DNA of 64,000 bases from Akkermansiaceae bacterium (GCA_015062005.1 SUVL01000007.1:1-64000), one strand, 5' to 3'; positions 47,949 to 58,400 are shown, numbered from the stretch's first letter. Program-made: numbers and translations. The notes: generated by a model from the letters alone, not told the origin.

Positions 47949-49468
47949 TTCTTCTGCGGTTGGGACTGAGGCTTGGGAGCCGGGCGCAGTTCGGGCATGA
48001 AGGTTTCAGCCGTCTTCTGCACCGCAGGGCGGAAGGGAGAACGAGGTGTTTCCTCCAGAAGGCGCTGCATCAGCTGGCGCCCGTAGCGCTCATCCTTATC
48101 CACGAAAGCAAGCGTGGCCTGCAGCAAGGCTGGACGCACGCGGTTGCGCTCACTCTGAGCACGGCGCGCCACCTGCCCGAAGCACTCGGCTGCTTCATCC
48201 AGTTCCCCGAGCCCGGCCAGGTGCCAGGCGAGCATCTCCATCAACCGCGGGCCCTGAGGAGCCGCAAGCTGGCGATGAACAGAATCCACCATACCTTTGC
48301 GGTTCCCGCCCGTCTGTAGTATCAGTTGCCGCCACTGGACAAAGAGATTTCCGGCATCTCCGCCGTTCCGGCTGAGCACCTCATACGGCCGGTAGAGGGG
48401 GTCCCCCAGCACCACCCCCTGCCAGGAAAGCCAGGGGGTTGCCATCAGCGCCGCCTCCGCCACGGTATAACCTTTCAGCAGGCGGTCGTAAAAAATATCA
48501 AAGCGAAGGCAGCCGCCCAGCGTGGGTTCATACACATTGCCAGCCGTCACCGCAGCGCCGCGCTGCAACAGGGCACCCACCCAGGAATCGGGGGATTTCA
48601 CGGAAGTGCCGCTGTAGGAATGCAGGTGTACTGCCACCGCTCCGGGAGCAAAGTGAAAATCGGCATGCGTCTTAGGATTGAACGGTCCGTTGGCCGGGTG
48701 TGCATACCAGCCGAAATACACGGCCGTATCCTGCATCAGGGGGAAGGTCGGAGCCAGCGTAGCCTTGCTTTCCTCGTGGAAAAGTGGTTGTCCCTTTTCT
48801 TTTGCAGCACGAGCAATCGTGGTAAACCAGGCATCGCCCTGGGGATAAGGCCCCCCCTGATCCACCACGGTCCAGCCCCACAGGCCGCGCCGCTCCACTT
48901 CAGCCGGGAACTGAATCATGCGGCGGATGGTCTTATTATCCGGCGCGTCGATGCGAGTAACGGCCAGCACCGGGGGCTTGGCATCCTCCAGCCGGGCATC
49001 TTTCTCAAAAAAAGGGTTATTCAAGGGGCCATTTGCCGGATAATTGGCACCCAGCAGCATCAATTCCGAATCAACCGAGGCACAATTCTGAAAATGGAAT
49101 CCGGGCTTCTTCCCCGGTTCCTTCTCTTCGCGCACACGCAGGGGAATATCCGGCATGAGCACCATGGCCGCCACGGGTTTAAATCCCTGCTGAGGCGTCA
49201 CGGGCAGGCGCCAGCTGTTCTGCCGGGCATGCAGCAGCAGCGGATAGCGCACCTTGGTATCAAATTCCTGGCGGGTAATATCCTGCCCCTTGGGCAGGCC
49301 CCGAAGCCCCACACACTGCTTGACGGAAATCGCACGTTTGGCACAGTAGGCGCGGGCGCACTGCTCGCTGCGTTCGGACTCCGAGTTGAACACCACCACC
49401 ACCTGGGCAGGAGTGAGCCCCCAAGCAGACATACAGCCCAGCACTACCACCAGCAACGCCCGGAACAT
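47945..49468 (-). CDS. TIGR03790-like secreted protein
   Basis: VVVFNSESERSEQCARAYCAKRAI; family recognised by overall pattern. Confidence 0.7.
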   Translation of the reverse strand: MFRALLVVVLGCMSAWGLTPAQVVVVFNSESERSEQCARAYCAKRAISVKQCVGLRGLPKGQDITRQEFDTKVRYPLLLHARQNSWRLPVTPQQGFKPVAAMVLMPDIPLRVREEKEPGKKPGFHFQNCASVDSELMLLGANYPANGPLNNPFFEKDARLEDAKPPVLAVTRIDAPDNKTIRRMIQFPAEVERRGLWGWTVVDQGGPYPQGDAWFTTIARAAKEKGQPLFHEESKATLAPTFPLMQDTAVYFGWYAHPANGPFNPKTHADFHFAPGAVAVHLHSYSGTSVKSPDSWVGALLQRGAAVTAGNVYEPTLGGCLRFDIFYDRLLKGYTVAEAALMATPWLSWQGVVLGDPLYRPYEVLSRNGGDAGNLFVQWRQLILQTGGNRKGMVDSVHRQLAAPQGPRLMEMLAWHLAGLGELDEAAECFGQVARRAQSERNRVRPALLQATLAFVDKDERYGRQLMQRLLEETPRSPFRPAVQKTAETFMPELRPAPKPQSQPQKK

Positions 49469-49477
49469 AACACCAGG

Positions 49478-51022
49478 TCAACGTCTGCGGAACAGACCGT
49501 TAAAAGCATTCATGCCCTTGGGAGCCTTCGGCTTGCCGCCACCGCCCATCAAGGCAGAGAGGTCGGGCATCTGGCTCATATCCGGCATACCGCCCTGCCC
49601 CATCAGGGCGCTCATATCGGGCATACCCGCGCCACCCTGAGCATTCATCAGGGCGCTCATATCGGGCATACCCGCGCCGCCCTTGGCAGCACCGGCCGAA
49701 CGCATGAGATTCTTCATCATGCCACCCATCTTGCCCTTGCCCCCCATCATTTCCTTCATTTCCTTGAAGTTCTTGATGAAGCGGTTCACCTCTATCTCCG
49801 ACACACCGGAGCCCTTGGCAATGCGGCGGCGGCGGCTCGGGATGAGCAGCTTGTAGTTGAGACGCTCTACCGGGGTCATGGACAGCACAATGGCCTCCAT
49901 GCGCTTCATGCGCTTCGGATCCATGGCGCCATCCGGCAGCTGCTTGCGAATCTTGCTGAAACCAGGGAGCAGCCCCAGCAGCCCCTCCAGCGGCCCGAGG
50001 CTCTGCATCATCTTCATCTGGCTCAGGAAATCATTGAAGTTGAACTCACCGCTCATCATGCGGGTCATGGAGTTCAAGGCCGATTCCTGGTCAATCTTCT
50101 CAGCAGCCTTCTCCACCAGGCCCACGATATCGCCCATGCCCAGAATGCGGTCGGCCATGCGCTGCGGCACAAAGGGACCGAACATATCCAGCTTTTCACC
50201 CTCGCCCATGTACTTGATGGGCTTGCCGGTAATGGCGCGCATGGAAAGCGCAGCACCGCCGCGGGCATCGCCATCGAGCTTAGTCAGGATGATACCGGTG
50301 AGGCCTACGGCCTGGTCGAAGGTCTGGGCCACGCGCACGGCCTGCTGACCAGTGGCGGCATCCGCCACCAGCAGAGCCTCCTGAGGCTGCAGGAACCTGG
50401 CCAGTTTCTTCAGCTCTGCCACCAGTTCCTCGTCCACCTCCTGGCGGCCGGCGGTATCAAAGATAATCACATCATGCTCCTGAGCAGCAGCCCACTTGAG
50501 GGCATCCTTCGCCACGCGGATGACATCTTTCTCCGAAGCGGAGGGGGTATACACCGGCACCTCAATCTGGGCGGCCAGCGTGGCCAGCTGGTCAATAGCA
50601 GCGGGGCGAATCAGGTCACAGGCCACCAGCAGAGGCTTGTGGCCCTCCTTCAGCAGGCGGCGGGCAAGCTTGGCGCTCGTGGTGGTCTTACCGGCACCGT
50701 TCAGACCCACCACCAGCACACGGGCGGGGGCGGGTTCCAGCTGCAGCGGGGCGGCATCGCCACCCAGCAACTCCGCCAGCTGGTCGCGGAAAATCTTCAC
50801 AATCTGCTCACCCGGCTTCACCGACTTGAGCACCTTTTCACCCATGGCCTCTTCCTTCACATGCGCAATAAACTCACGGGCAACGCTGTATTCCACATCG
50901 GCATCCAGCAGTGCCATACGCACATCGCGCAGCGCGTCCTTAATGTTGGACTCTGTTATCTTGCTCAGCCCCCGCATTTTGCGGAAGGCGTCATCGAGCT
51001 TATCGGAAAGAAGCGAAAACAT
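49478..51022 (-). CDS. ffh: signal recognition particle protein Ffh
   Basis: VGLNGAGKTTTSAKLA, DTAGRQEVDEELVAEL, LTKLDGDARGGAALS, Met-rich C-terminus. Confidence 0.97.
   Translation of the reverse strand: MFSLLSDKLDDAFRKMRGLSKITESNIKDALRDVRMALLDADVEYSVAREFIAHVKEEAMGEKVLKSVKPGEQIVKIFRDQLAELLGGDAAPLQLEPAPARVLVVGLNGAGKTTTSAKLARRLLKEGHKPLLVACDLIRPAAIDQLATLAAQIEVPVYTPSASEKDVIRVAKDALKWAAAQEHDVIIFDTAGRQEVDEELVAELKKLARFLQPQEALLVADAATGQQAVRVAQTFDQAVGLTGIILTKLDGDARGGAALSMRAITGKPIKYMGEGEKLDMFGPFVPQRMADRILGMGDIVGLVEKAAEKIDQESALNSMTRMMSGEFNFNDFLSQMKMMQSLGPLEGLLGLLPGFSKIRKQLPDGAMDPKRMKRMEAIVLSMTPVERLNYKLLIPSRRRRIAKGSGVSEIEVNRFIKNFKEMKEMMGGKGKMGGMMKNLMRSAGAAKGGAGMPDMSALMNAQGGAGMPDMSALMGQGGMPDMSQMPDLSALMGGGGKPKAPKGMNAFNGLFRRR
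49544..49683 (-). repeat. in-frame tandem repeat encoding G-x-GMPDMSALM units in Ffh tail
   Basis: GCGCTCATATCGGGCATACCCGCGCC repeated. Confidence 0.75.
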
Positions 51023-51080
51023 GCTTGCAAACTAGCAGAAAACGCCCACACTGTCAAGCAACCACGCCGTCAGCAAATGG

Positions 51081-51488
51081 TCATTTGAGCAGTTTTGCCA
51101 CATGCGGCAGTGCATCCACATCGGCCGGCAACCAATCAACGCTGTGCAGGGAGGCAGAATCCAACCAGCGGGCATCGGTATGTTCACGCAGCTGCAGGGT
51201 GCCACTGAGCACATGCGCCACAAAGCAACGCATGCTCAGATGAAAGGGCGGGTAGTCCCACTCCACCGTGTGCAACAACTCTCCAGGGGCAATGAGCACC
51301 CCCAGTTCCTCGCGGATTTCGCGCACGATGGCGGCCTGTGGCGTTTCGCCGGGTTCAATCTTGCCACCGGGGAATTCCCATCCCCCGCCGTGCTTGTGCT
51401 CCGGGCATTTCACTGCCAGCACCCGGCCGGCAGCGTCCACTATAATGGCCGCCACCACATCAACGATTCTGGGAGGGTTCGTGCTCAC
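51081..51488 (-). CDS. NUDIX (deoxy)nucleoside triphosphate pyrophosphohydrolase
   Basis: GGKIEPGETPQAAIVREIREELGV Nudix box. Confidence 0.93.
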   Translation of the reverse strand: MSTNPPRIVDVVAAIIVDAAGRVLAVKCPEHKHGGGWEFPGGKIEPGETPQAAIVREIREELGVLIAPGELLHTVEWDYPPFHLSMRCFVAHVLSGTLQLREHTDARWLDSASLHSVDWLPADVDALPHVAKLLK

Positions 51489-51500
51489 CGGAATCCATTA

Positions 51501-54410
51501 CTAAGCATCCACGAGCACTTCGCGGGCGCGGGTGGCGCCGGAGGGGGCAGAAATCACGCCATTCTCCTCCATCATGTCCATAATCTTGGCGGCGCGGCCG
51601 TAGCCGATGCTGAAACGGCGCTGCAAGAGCGAGGTACTGGCTTTGCGTTCTGTCACCACGAGCTGCACGCAACGGGTATAGAGCTCAGAATCTTCATCAT
51701 TCATAGACTTGTTGCCAATGCGGCCGCCGTTGTCGGCATTCGGGGAGCCACCTTCTGCATTATCCATCTCCGCAGCCACGCCCTGCTCAAACTTCTGCTT
51801 GGCATGAGCCGCACAGTGGGCGATAATCTTAGCGATTTCCGCATCGCTCACGAAGGCGCCCTGCACGCGGGTCATCTTGGTGATACCGCCCGGCGGCAGG
51901 AAGAGACTGTCACCCTTGCCCAGCAGGTTTTCAGCACCGGCGGTATCCAGAATGATGCGGGAGTCCAGCGGGCTGGCCACGCGGAAGGCAATACGGCTGG
52001 GGATGTTGGCCTTGATGGTGCCGGTCACCACATTGGCGCGCGGAGTCTGCGTGGCGGCCACCAGGTGGATGCCGGCAGCTCGGGCCTTCTGCGTGAGGCG
52101 GGCGATGTAGGTTTCCAGGTCTTCCTTCACCACCATCATGAGGTCTGCCAACTCATCAATAATGATGACGATATAGGGCAGCTTGAGAGGGATGGGCTCC
52201 GGATCATCGAAATCAAACTCATCCTGTTCCTCCTCCTTGGAAAGAGCCACCTCATCCTCGGCCTGGCGCTCAATCTCGCTGGCCATGGCCTCAATAGCGG
52301 CGAAGTCGATGGGGGCCTCCTCTTCTTCCTCCGGCTCCTCGATGGGGCCATCGTCCTCGCGGTTATTGAAGTCCTCGAAATTGCGCACACCCACCTGGCT
52401 GAACAGGCGGTAGCGGCGTTCCATCTCATTCACCGCCCAGCGCAGGGCACCAATGACGCGGCCAGGCTGGGTAACCACCGGGCAGATAAGATGAGGCAGT
52501 TTGCGGTAAGGCTGCATTTCCACCACCTTGGGGTCCACCAGGATGAGTTTGAGTTCCTCCGGGCGGAACTTGTAAAGCATGGAAAGAATCATGCTGTTGA
52601 TACACACGGATTTACCGGAACCAGTGGTACCGGCCACCAGGGTATGTGGCATGGCAGCCAGGTCGCCGATGACGGCGTTGCCGTACACATCCTTACCCAG
52701 CGCCACCGGGATGCGAAGCTTGGGATTGTTGAAATTCTCAGACTGCAGCAACTCACGCAGGTAGACGGGAGATTTCTGGGCGTTCTCCAACTCGATACCC
52801 ACGGTATTCTTGCCCGGGATGGGCGCCAGGATGTTCACCGACTTGGAGCTGGTGGCCATCATGATATCCTTATCCAGCGCAGCAATGCGGTTCACGCGCA
52901 GGCCGCGCGGCGGGAAGAACTCGTAGCGGGTGATACTGGGGCCTCGCGTAATGTCTCCGGGCTCGACCGTTATCTTGAAGGTATCCATCGTATCGATGAT
53001 GCGCTGCTGCATCTCCATCATCTCACGCTGGGCGGCGGCTGTCAGTTCCTGAGATACAGGCTCAAACTTGAGCAAGTCGTAGGACGGCAGGGGATAGTCC
53101 TCGTACTGCACGCGTGTATCCTTCTTATCAAGCACGGATACCGCTGCCGGTTTATTGACCTTGGCCGGAAGCGCTGCGGCGCGGGGGGCGGGCTCAGGCG
53201 GCGCCACGGGTGCAGGAGCAGATTTGGGAGCAGGCTCGGGAGCACGCGCTTTCACGCGCCGCTCCACCTGCTGCTGCAAACGCGGATTCAGCACACTGCG
53301 GCGCGGCTGCTGTGGCTGGGGTGGGGGGGCATCGTCCGCTCCCGGAGCATTGCGCAGGGCAATTTCCTCCTCCACCGGCGCCATGAGGTCCAGCAGGTTC
53401 GAACGATTGCTTGCGGGAGCATACTGGCGGCCGCGGCCAGTGGGCGGGCGCTGGGTTTCCACCCGCTCCGCCTCGCGGCGGCGGCTCTCCGCCATTTGCT
53501 GCTCAAATGGTTGCAGCGGCGGATAGTCCGGTTCTTCGTACGCAGCTTCCACCTGCCGGCGGGATTCCAGAGCCGAACGTTTGCGAGCGGGAAGCGGTGT
53601 CTGCTGCTCTTCGGGGAAGAGATACTGCTCATCCTTACCGGCAGCACGGCGGGCCTCCACCGCGGCCACCTCTGCATCAGCGGCAGCAGCAGCCCGAGCT
53701 GCTGCGAGCTCACGGTCCAGCTGCTCCTGGCGCTCCTGCAGGCGCTGTTCGCGCTCAGCGCGGCGCTGCTCGCGTTTCGCAATGCGATTATCACGCCAGC
53801 GGCGCCAGAGGTCAACCTGGTCATACCAGGCCTCGCGCCAGAACTGAATGAAGGTGAAGCGAGCAAAATAAATCAATGCCGTGGCATGCAGCAACAGAAA
53901 GGCCACCAGCGACCAGCGGGTTCCGATAAGGGGCTCCACAACACAGCAGCCATCCAGATACCCGAGAAGACCGCCCACGGAATACAGATTATGCGCCCGC
54001 TGCCAGCCACTCAGGAACCAAGGCTGCAACGCCAGCAATGCAGACGCAAAAATAACCAGACAGAACATGGCCACCAGCTGCAGCACATAGGGGCGGCGCG
54101 GCCATATCACCAATCCGGCAGAAAAAATAATCAGCAAGCCGAGAGAATAAAGAGAAGTTGCCCCCAGAAACCAGTTGCAGAGACCCGCCAGGTATAAGCC
54201 CACAAGCCCCAGCCAGTTGGTGCATGGTGCCTCCTCCGCCGCAGTACCACCGGTGGGGTTCAGGAAATCCCACCCCATTTCTCCGTGATTATAACTCAAC
54301 AGGCTGGCAGCCAGACACAAAGCCCCCACAATCAAGCTGATACCGACCACGCGCGTCGGCCATGTCATTTCTTCCCTGGCGGGCATCTGGGGCTCTGTAT
54401 CGTACTCCAT
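51501..54410 (-). CDS. ftsK: DNA translocase FtsK/SpoIIIE
   Basis: TLVAGTTGSGKSVCINSMILSML, IIIDELADLMMV, C-terminal gamma winged helix. Confidence 0.97.
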   Translation of the reverse strand: MEYDTEPQMPAREEMTWPTRVVGISLIVGALCLAASLLSYNHGEMGWDFLNPTGGTAAEEAPCTNWLGLVGLYLAGLCNWFLGATSLYSLGLLIIFSAGLVIWPRRPYVLQLVAMFCLVIFASALLALQPWFLSGWQRAHNLYSVGGLLGYLDGCCVVEPLIGTRWSLVAFLLLHATALIYFARFTFIQFWREAWYDQVDLWRRWRDNRIAKREQRRAEREQRLQERQEQLDRELAAARAAAAADAEVAAVEARRAAGKDEQYLFPEEQQTPLPARKRSALESRRQVEAAYEEPDYPPLQPFEQQMAESRRREAERVETQRPPTGRGRQYAPASNRSNLLDLMAPVEEEIALRNAPGADDAPPPQPQQPRRSVLNPRLQQQVERRVKARAPEPAPKSAPAPVAPPEPAPRAAALPAKVNKPAAVSVLDKKDTRVQYEDYPLPSYDLLKFEPVSQELTAAAQREMMEMQQRIIDTMDTFKITVEPGDITRGPSITRYEFFPPRGLRVNRIAALDKDIMMATSSKSVNILAPIPGKNTVGIELENAQKSPVYLRELLQSENFNNPKLRIPVALGKDVYGNAVIGDLAAMPHTLVAGTTGSGKSVCINSMILSMLYKFRPEELKLILVDPKVVEMQPYRKLPHLICPVVTQPGRVIGALRWAVNEMERRYRLFSQVGVRNFEDFNNREDDGPIEEPEEEEEAPIDFAAIEAMASEIERQAEDEVALSKEEEQDEFDFDDPEPIPLKLPYIVIIIDELADLMMVVKEDLETYIARLTQKARAAGIHLVAATQTPRANVVTGTIKANIPSRIAFRVASPLDSRIILDTAGAENLLGKGDSLFLPPGGITKMTRVQGAFVSDAEIAKIIAHCAAHAKQKFEQGVAAEMDNAEGGSPNADNGGRIGNKSMNDEDSELYTRCVQLVVTERKASTSLLQRRFSIGYGRAAKIMDMMEENGVISAPSGATRAREVLVDA

Positions 54411-54526
54411 AGGTAAGCCCCATTATCATACGCGCTCCACCCTGCCCCGGCAAGCGAAAAGTGCGTTCTATTCGCAACGAATGCGGCAACCCGCAGACGC
54501 AGAGAGAAAGGAGAAAAGGAGCGGGC

Positions 54527-55396
54527 TCAACGCAAGAGCTCATCTACTGTCTGCAGCGTGGTTGAACCATACCACTTCTGCTCATGGAGTGCCCGGCGAG
54601 TCTGAATAAGACGGCTTGTAGCAGCATCCAGCATCTGGATAGCCAGCCGCTCTGCCGGGGTCAGTTGTTCCGACAATGCAGCAGCGTGATAGCGGGTCTG
54701 CTGTGTAGTATCCCAGAGGGGGAGCAGGGATTGCAGGCGGCGCGCAGCGGCATCCGCCGTGGCAGCATTGTACACCGTGCGCAGAATCTCATCAGCCTGC
54801 CGCAAGACGGTGGTCATGAGCTGAATATCCGGCAACACGCGTTCGCGAGGCGGCAACTGCGTGGACACCATGTCAAACATTCCACCGGCAGGCAACTGCA
54901 GCATGAAGAGCATGTGCTGAGGGGCAGGCAGTTGCAATGATTCCGAAATCAGGCGCATCTGCAAGGTGTCAATGCCATAGACCTCCTGCAGCAAATAGCG
55001 CAAGGCCTGGTTCACAGCGTATTGCTGGCGGCGGCTCAGCGTATCACTGCCAAGCAGCCTGAGATACTCACTGAAAATAGCAGGAGCCGCCAGGCGCTGA
55101 GCCATGGCAGCACAAGCCTTGTTATTCTCAGGGGTAATCCGCCCGCGTTCGGCCCTGGTCAGGCTGGTGCGGTACACCAGCACCAGCTTCATCGCCCTGC
55201 GCTCCTGGTCAAAGCGGAATCCCCTGCCCTGCCGGACCTCACTTCCGGCAGGCGGCAGGGGCAGCCCGCTCTCCAGCACGGTAGCCTGGGGTTCTTCCCC
55301 CAGCAAGGCGGCCATTTCATTCTGCGAGGGAGCCTCCCATGCCCCAAGCGGGAGGCAGGCTGCCACTGCGCACAGAACTGACCGCACCAGACGCAT
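54527..55396 (-). CDS. hypothetical secreted protein
   Basis: 289 aa with signal peptide. Confidence 0.55.
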   Translation of the reverse strand: MRLVRSVLCAVAACLPLGAWEAPSQNEMAALLGEEPQATVLESGLPLPPAGSEVRQGRGFRFDQERRAMKLVLVYRTSLTRAERGRITPENNKACAAMAQRLAAPAIFSEYLRLLGSDTLSRRQQYAVNQALRYLLQEVYGIDTLQMRLISESLQLPAPQHMLFMLQLPAGGMFDMVSTQLPPRERVLPDIQLMTTVLRQADEILRTVYNAATADAAARRLQSLLPLWDTTQQTRYHAAALSEQLTPAERLAIQMLDAATSRLIQTRRALHEQKWYGSTTLQTVDELLR

Positions 55397-55399
55397 TGC

Positions 55400-56623
55400 T
55401 CACGCAAATTCGCCCATGTAGAACTTCTTCTTACCGCGGCGGATGATAACGATACCACCCTCCAGCGCGGCCTCCGGGGTGAGCGGCCAGGTGGCATCCT
55501 TCACGATTTCGCCGTTGATGGAAATGGCACCGTTGCCGATGAACTCACGGGCTTCACGCTTGGAAGTACAGACCTTGGCGGCCACCAGTGCATCAGCCAG
55601 AGGACCGGCGGTAAGCGTCACCTGCGGCACATTCTTCATGCCGCTCTTGATATCGCGTGCAGACAAACTCTTGAAATCGCCAGCGAAAAGCTTTTCACTC
55701 ACCTCCACCGCGTGCTCGAATTCGGCGGAACCGTGCAGGTCGGTGATGATTTCACGAGCCAGGGCTTTCTGGGCAATTCGCAGCTCCGGGTGCTCGTTGT
55801 GGCGGGCTTCAATCTCCATGATTTCCTCCGGGGAAAGGAAAGTGAGGCGCTTCAGGTAGGTGATGACACATGCATCATCGCTATTGAGCAGGAACTGGTA
55901 CAGCTCGTAGGAGGAAGTCTTCTCCTTGTCCAGCCAGAGGGCGTTACCCTCACTCTTGCCGAACTTGTTGCCCTGGGCATCCGTGACCAGCGGCATGGTG
56001 AGGGCATACACCTCATCGCCAGTGGTCTTGCGGATAAGCTCGATACCGGTGGTGATATTGCCCCACTGGTCACTGCCGGCCACCTGCAGGTCCACCCCGC
56101 GCGTCTCGTGCAGGTGTTTGAAATCAATAGCCTGGATGAGCATGTAAGAGAACTCAGCGTAGGAAATGCCGCTTTCCATCTGGCGGCGCACGTGGTCCTT
56201 GGTGAGCATGTAGCCCACGTTGATGTACTTGCCGTAATCGCGGAAGAAGTCGATGACGTTCATTCCGTTAATCCAATCGTAGTTGTTCACCACCTCAAAG
56301 CCGAACACCTTCTCCACCTGAGCACGCAGCGCATCATAGTTGCGGAAGACTTCTTCCTTCTGCTTCAGTTCGCGCTCCACCGTGCCGCGGGGGTCGCCGA
56401 TGAGACCGGTAGCCAGGCCCACCAGCAGAATCGGGTGGTGGCCGTGCTCCTTCATGCGGCGGGTGATGAGGAAGCTGGAATAGTGGCCCAGGTGCAGGCT
56501 GTCGGCAGTCGGGTCGGTGCCGATATAGAAGGTAAGGCCGCCCTTGTTGAGCTTCTCAATGAGATCCGGGCTGGAAATCTGATTCACCAGCCCGCGCCAT
56601 TCCAGTTCTTCATAAAAGGTCAT
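55400..56623 (-). CDS. tyrS: tyrosyl-tRNA synthetase
   Basis: YIGTDPTADSLHLGHYSSFL, GSDQWGNITTGIELI, KFGKSEGNALWLD; C-terminal S4. Confidence 0.96.
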   Translation of the reverse strand: MTFYEELEWRGLVNQISSPDLIEKLNKGGLTFYIGTDPTADSLHLGHYSSFLITRRMKEHGHHPILLVGLATGLIGDPRGTVERELKQKEEVFRNYDALRAQVEKVFGFEVVNNYDWINGMNVIDFFRDYGKYINVGYMLTKDHVRRQMESGISYAEFSYMLIQAIDFKHLHETRGVDLQVAGSDQWGNITTGIELIRKTTGDEVYALTMPLVTDAQGNKFGKSEGNALWLDKEKTSSYELYQFLLNSDDACVITYLKRLTFLSPEEIMEIEARHNEHPELRIAQKALAREIITDLHGSAEFEHAVEVSEKLFAGDFKSLSARDIKSGMKNVPQVTLTAGPLADALVAAKVCTSKREAREFIGNGAISINGEIVKDATWPLTPEAALEGGIVIIRRGKKKFYMGEFA

Positions 56624-56728
56624 ATGCGGATATTGTTGATGCGGTTGAGCCAGCATCATATCACGCCAGCCCCGTGCTGTCAATCCGCTGTCAGGTCAGC
56701 CCCAGGGCAAACGCAGATTTTTCCGGGC

Positions 56729-56757
56729 TTGACCCAGCCGAAAGCTCAGGGTATACT
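56729..56757 (+). promoter_or_regulatory. promoter TTGACC-N17-TATACT, 7 nt before ATG
   Basis: Direct reading. Confidence 0.7.
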
Positions 56758-56764
56758 CTGCGGC

Positions 56765-57826
56765 ATGAGTAATTATGCGCTGATTCTCGCCGGTGGCAGC
56801 GGCACGCGTTTCTGGCCGCTTTCCCGCAATGCCAAGCCCAAGCAGCTTCTCGATTTATTCGGCAGCGGCACCATGCTGCGCCAGGCCATCGACCGCGTGA
56901 AGGGGCTGGTGCCGGCAGAAAACATCTTCATTCTCGCCAACCACCTGCAGGAAGCCGAGGTGCGCCGCCAGGCCGCCGAGCTGCCCGCAGAGAACATCGT
57001 GGCCGAGCCCGCCCGCCGCGACACCGCACCCGCCGTGGCTCTGGGTGTGGGGCTTATTGCCGCCCGCGACCCGCAGGCCAACATGATCATCATCCCCAGT
57101 GATTCGCTCATTCTGGACGACAACGCCTTCCGCTCCCTGGCGGAGGATGCGCTCGCCCTGGCCGGGCGCGAAGCCGCGCTCATCACCATCGGCATCAAAC
57201 CCACCTGGGCCTGCCCCAGCTATGGCTACATCGAGCGCGCCGGCAAGCTGGAGGATGCCGCTCTCACCCACAATTGCTACAAAGTGGTGCGCTTCCGAGA
57301 AAAACCGGATGCCGCCACCGCCGCCGGATACCTGGCCAGCGGCAATTTCTCGTGGAATGCCGGCATGTTCATCTGGAATGTGGCTCACGTGCGCAGCCAG
57401 CTGGCCGCCCACAGCCCGGAGCTTGCCGGATTCATCGACCGCCTGACTGCGGCCACTGACTTACCCGCCTTCATCGGCAGCGAGTTCCCGCAGCTCACCC
57501 CCATTTCCATTGACTTTGCGCTGCTGGAGAAAGCCGACCGCGTGCTCAATTTCGAAGCCACCTTCGACTGGGACGACGTGGGCTCCTGGATTTCCGTGGG
57601 CAAGTACCTGCCGCAGCATGAGGGCGGCAACGTGAGCAACAGCCCGCTGAGCCAGGTGCAGGCCGGCAACAATATCGTGTTCACCGATTCCGGCAAACGC
57701 GTGGCCCTGGTGGGCGTGGATGACCTCATTGTGGTGGACACCGGCGATGCCCTGCTCGTGGCCCGCCGCTCCGAGGCCGATAAGATTAAGAACATCGTCT
57801 CCGGCCTGCCGGAAAACCTGGTCTGA
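56765..57826 (+). CDS. manC: mannose-1-phosphate guanylyltransferase
   Basis: ALILAGGSGTRFWPLSRNAKPKQLLDLFG, FSWNAGMFIW, FDWDDVGSW. Confidence 0.92.
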   Translation: MSNYALILAGGSGTRFWPLSRNAKPKQLLDLFGSGTMLRQAIDRVKGLVPAENIFILANHLQEAEVRRQAAELPAENIVAEPARRDTAPAVALGVGLIAARDPQANMIIIPSDSLILDDNAFRSLAEDALALAGREAALITIGIKPTWACPSYGYIERAGKLEDAALTHNCYKVVRFREKPDAATAAGYLASGNFSWNAGMFIWNVAHVRSQLAAHSPELAGFIDRLTAATDLPAFIGSEFPQLTPISIDFALLEKADRVLNFEATFDWDDVGSWISVGKYLPQHEGGNVSNSPLSQVQAGNNIVFTDSGKRVALVGVDDLIVVDTGDALLVARRSEADKIKNIVSGLPENLV

Positions 57827-58260
57827 TGCACCCTGCCCTCGGCATTGATTACGGAGAAGCCCGCATCGGCATTGCCGCCACGGATGCCTGCGGCATTCTC
57901 GCGCACCCGGTGGAGAGCATCCACCTGCAACGCACCGAGCCGCTGGAGCGCATCGCTGCGCTGGTATCCGAGCGCGGCATCCGCACCCTGGTGCTGGGGC
58001 TTCCCCTCCGCATGGATGGCACCGAAGGCACCGCCTGCGCCAAGGTGCGCGCCTTCGGCGACAAACTGCACGCCCGCCTGCCCCGGCTCCCCCTCATCTA
58101 TGTGGATGAATACCTGACCACCACTGTGGCCCAGGAAAAACTGCACCAGGCCGGCAAGAAGGCAAAGAATTTCCGACCCATCATCGACCAGGCCGCCGCG
58201 GTGGAAATTCTCAACAACTGGCTGGGTTGCACTGCCACTGAGCTACCCTACCCCGATTGA
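57826..58260 (+). CDS. ruvX: Holliday junction resolvase RuvX/YqgF
   Basis: LGIDYGEARIGIAATD, YVDEYLTTTVAQ. Confidence 0.92.
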   Translation: MHPALGIDYGEARIGIAATDACGILAHPVESIHLQRTEPLERIAALVSERGIRTLVLGLPLRMDGTEGTACAKVRAFGDKLHARLPRLPLIYVDEYLTTTVAQEKLHQAGKKAKNFRPIIDQAAAVEILNNWLGCTATELPYPD

Positions 58261-58315
58261 TGGGGTAAAATCAGCCCTTTCCACCAAAACTTTGCCATAA
58301 AAATGCCAAAGTTGC

Positions 58316-58344
58316 TTGCAAACAGTTGGCCGGAGTGCTACAAT
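58316..58344 (+). promoter_or_regulatory. promoter TTGCAA-N17-TACAAT
   Basis: Direct reading. Confidence 0.65.
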
Positions 58345-58400
58345 CCGTTGCGGAGCCGTGTATACCGGTTCTTCAATTTTTCAACCAAATAACAACAACC

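Noticed and set aside
49544-49683. CRISPR-like direct repeats
   Set aside because: In-frame coding repeats inside ffh.
48326-51088. 920-aa plus-strand ORF
   Set aside because: Antisense to TIGR03790-like gene and ffh; His/Gln-rich shadow ORF.
51102-54197. 1031-aa plus-strand ORF
   Set aside because: Antisense to ftsK; low-stop frame caused by high GC, no recognisable domains.
55712-56764. N-terminal extension of the mannose-1-phosphate guanylyltransferase ORF
   Set aside because: Antisense to tyrS; real start with promoter is at 56765.
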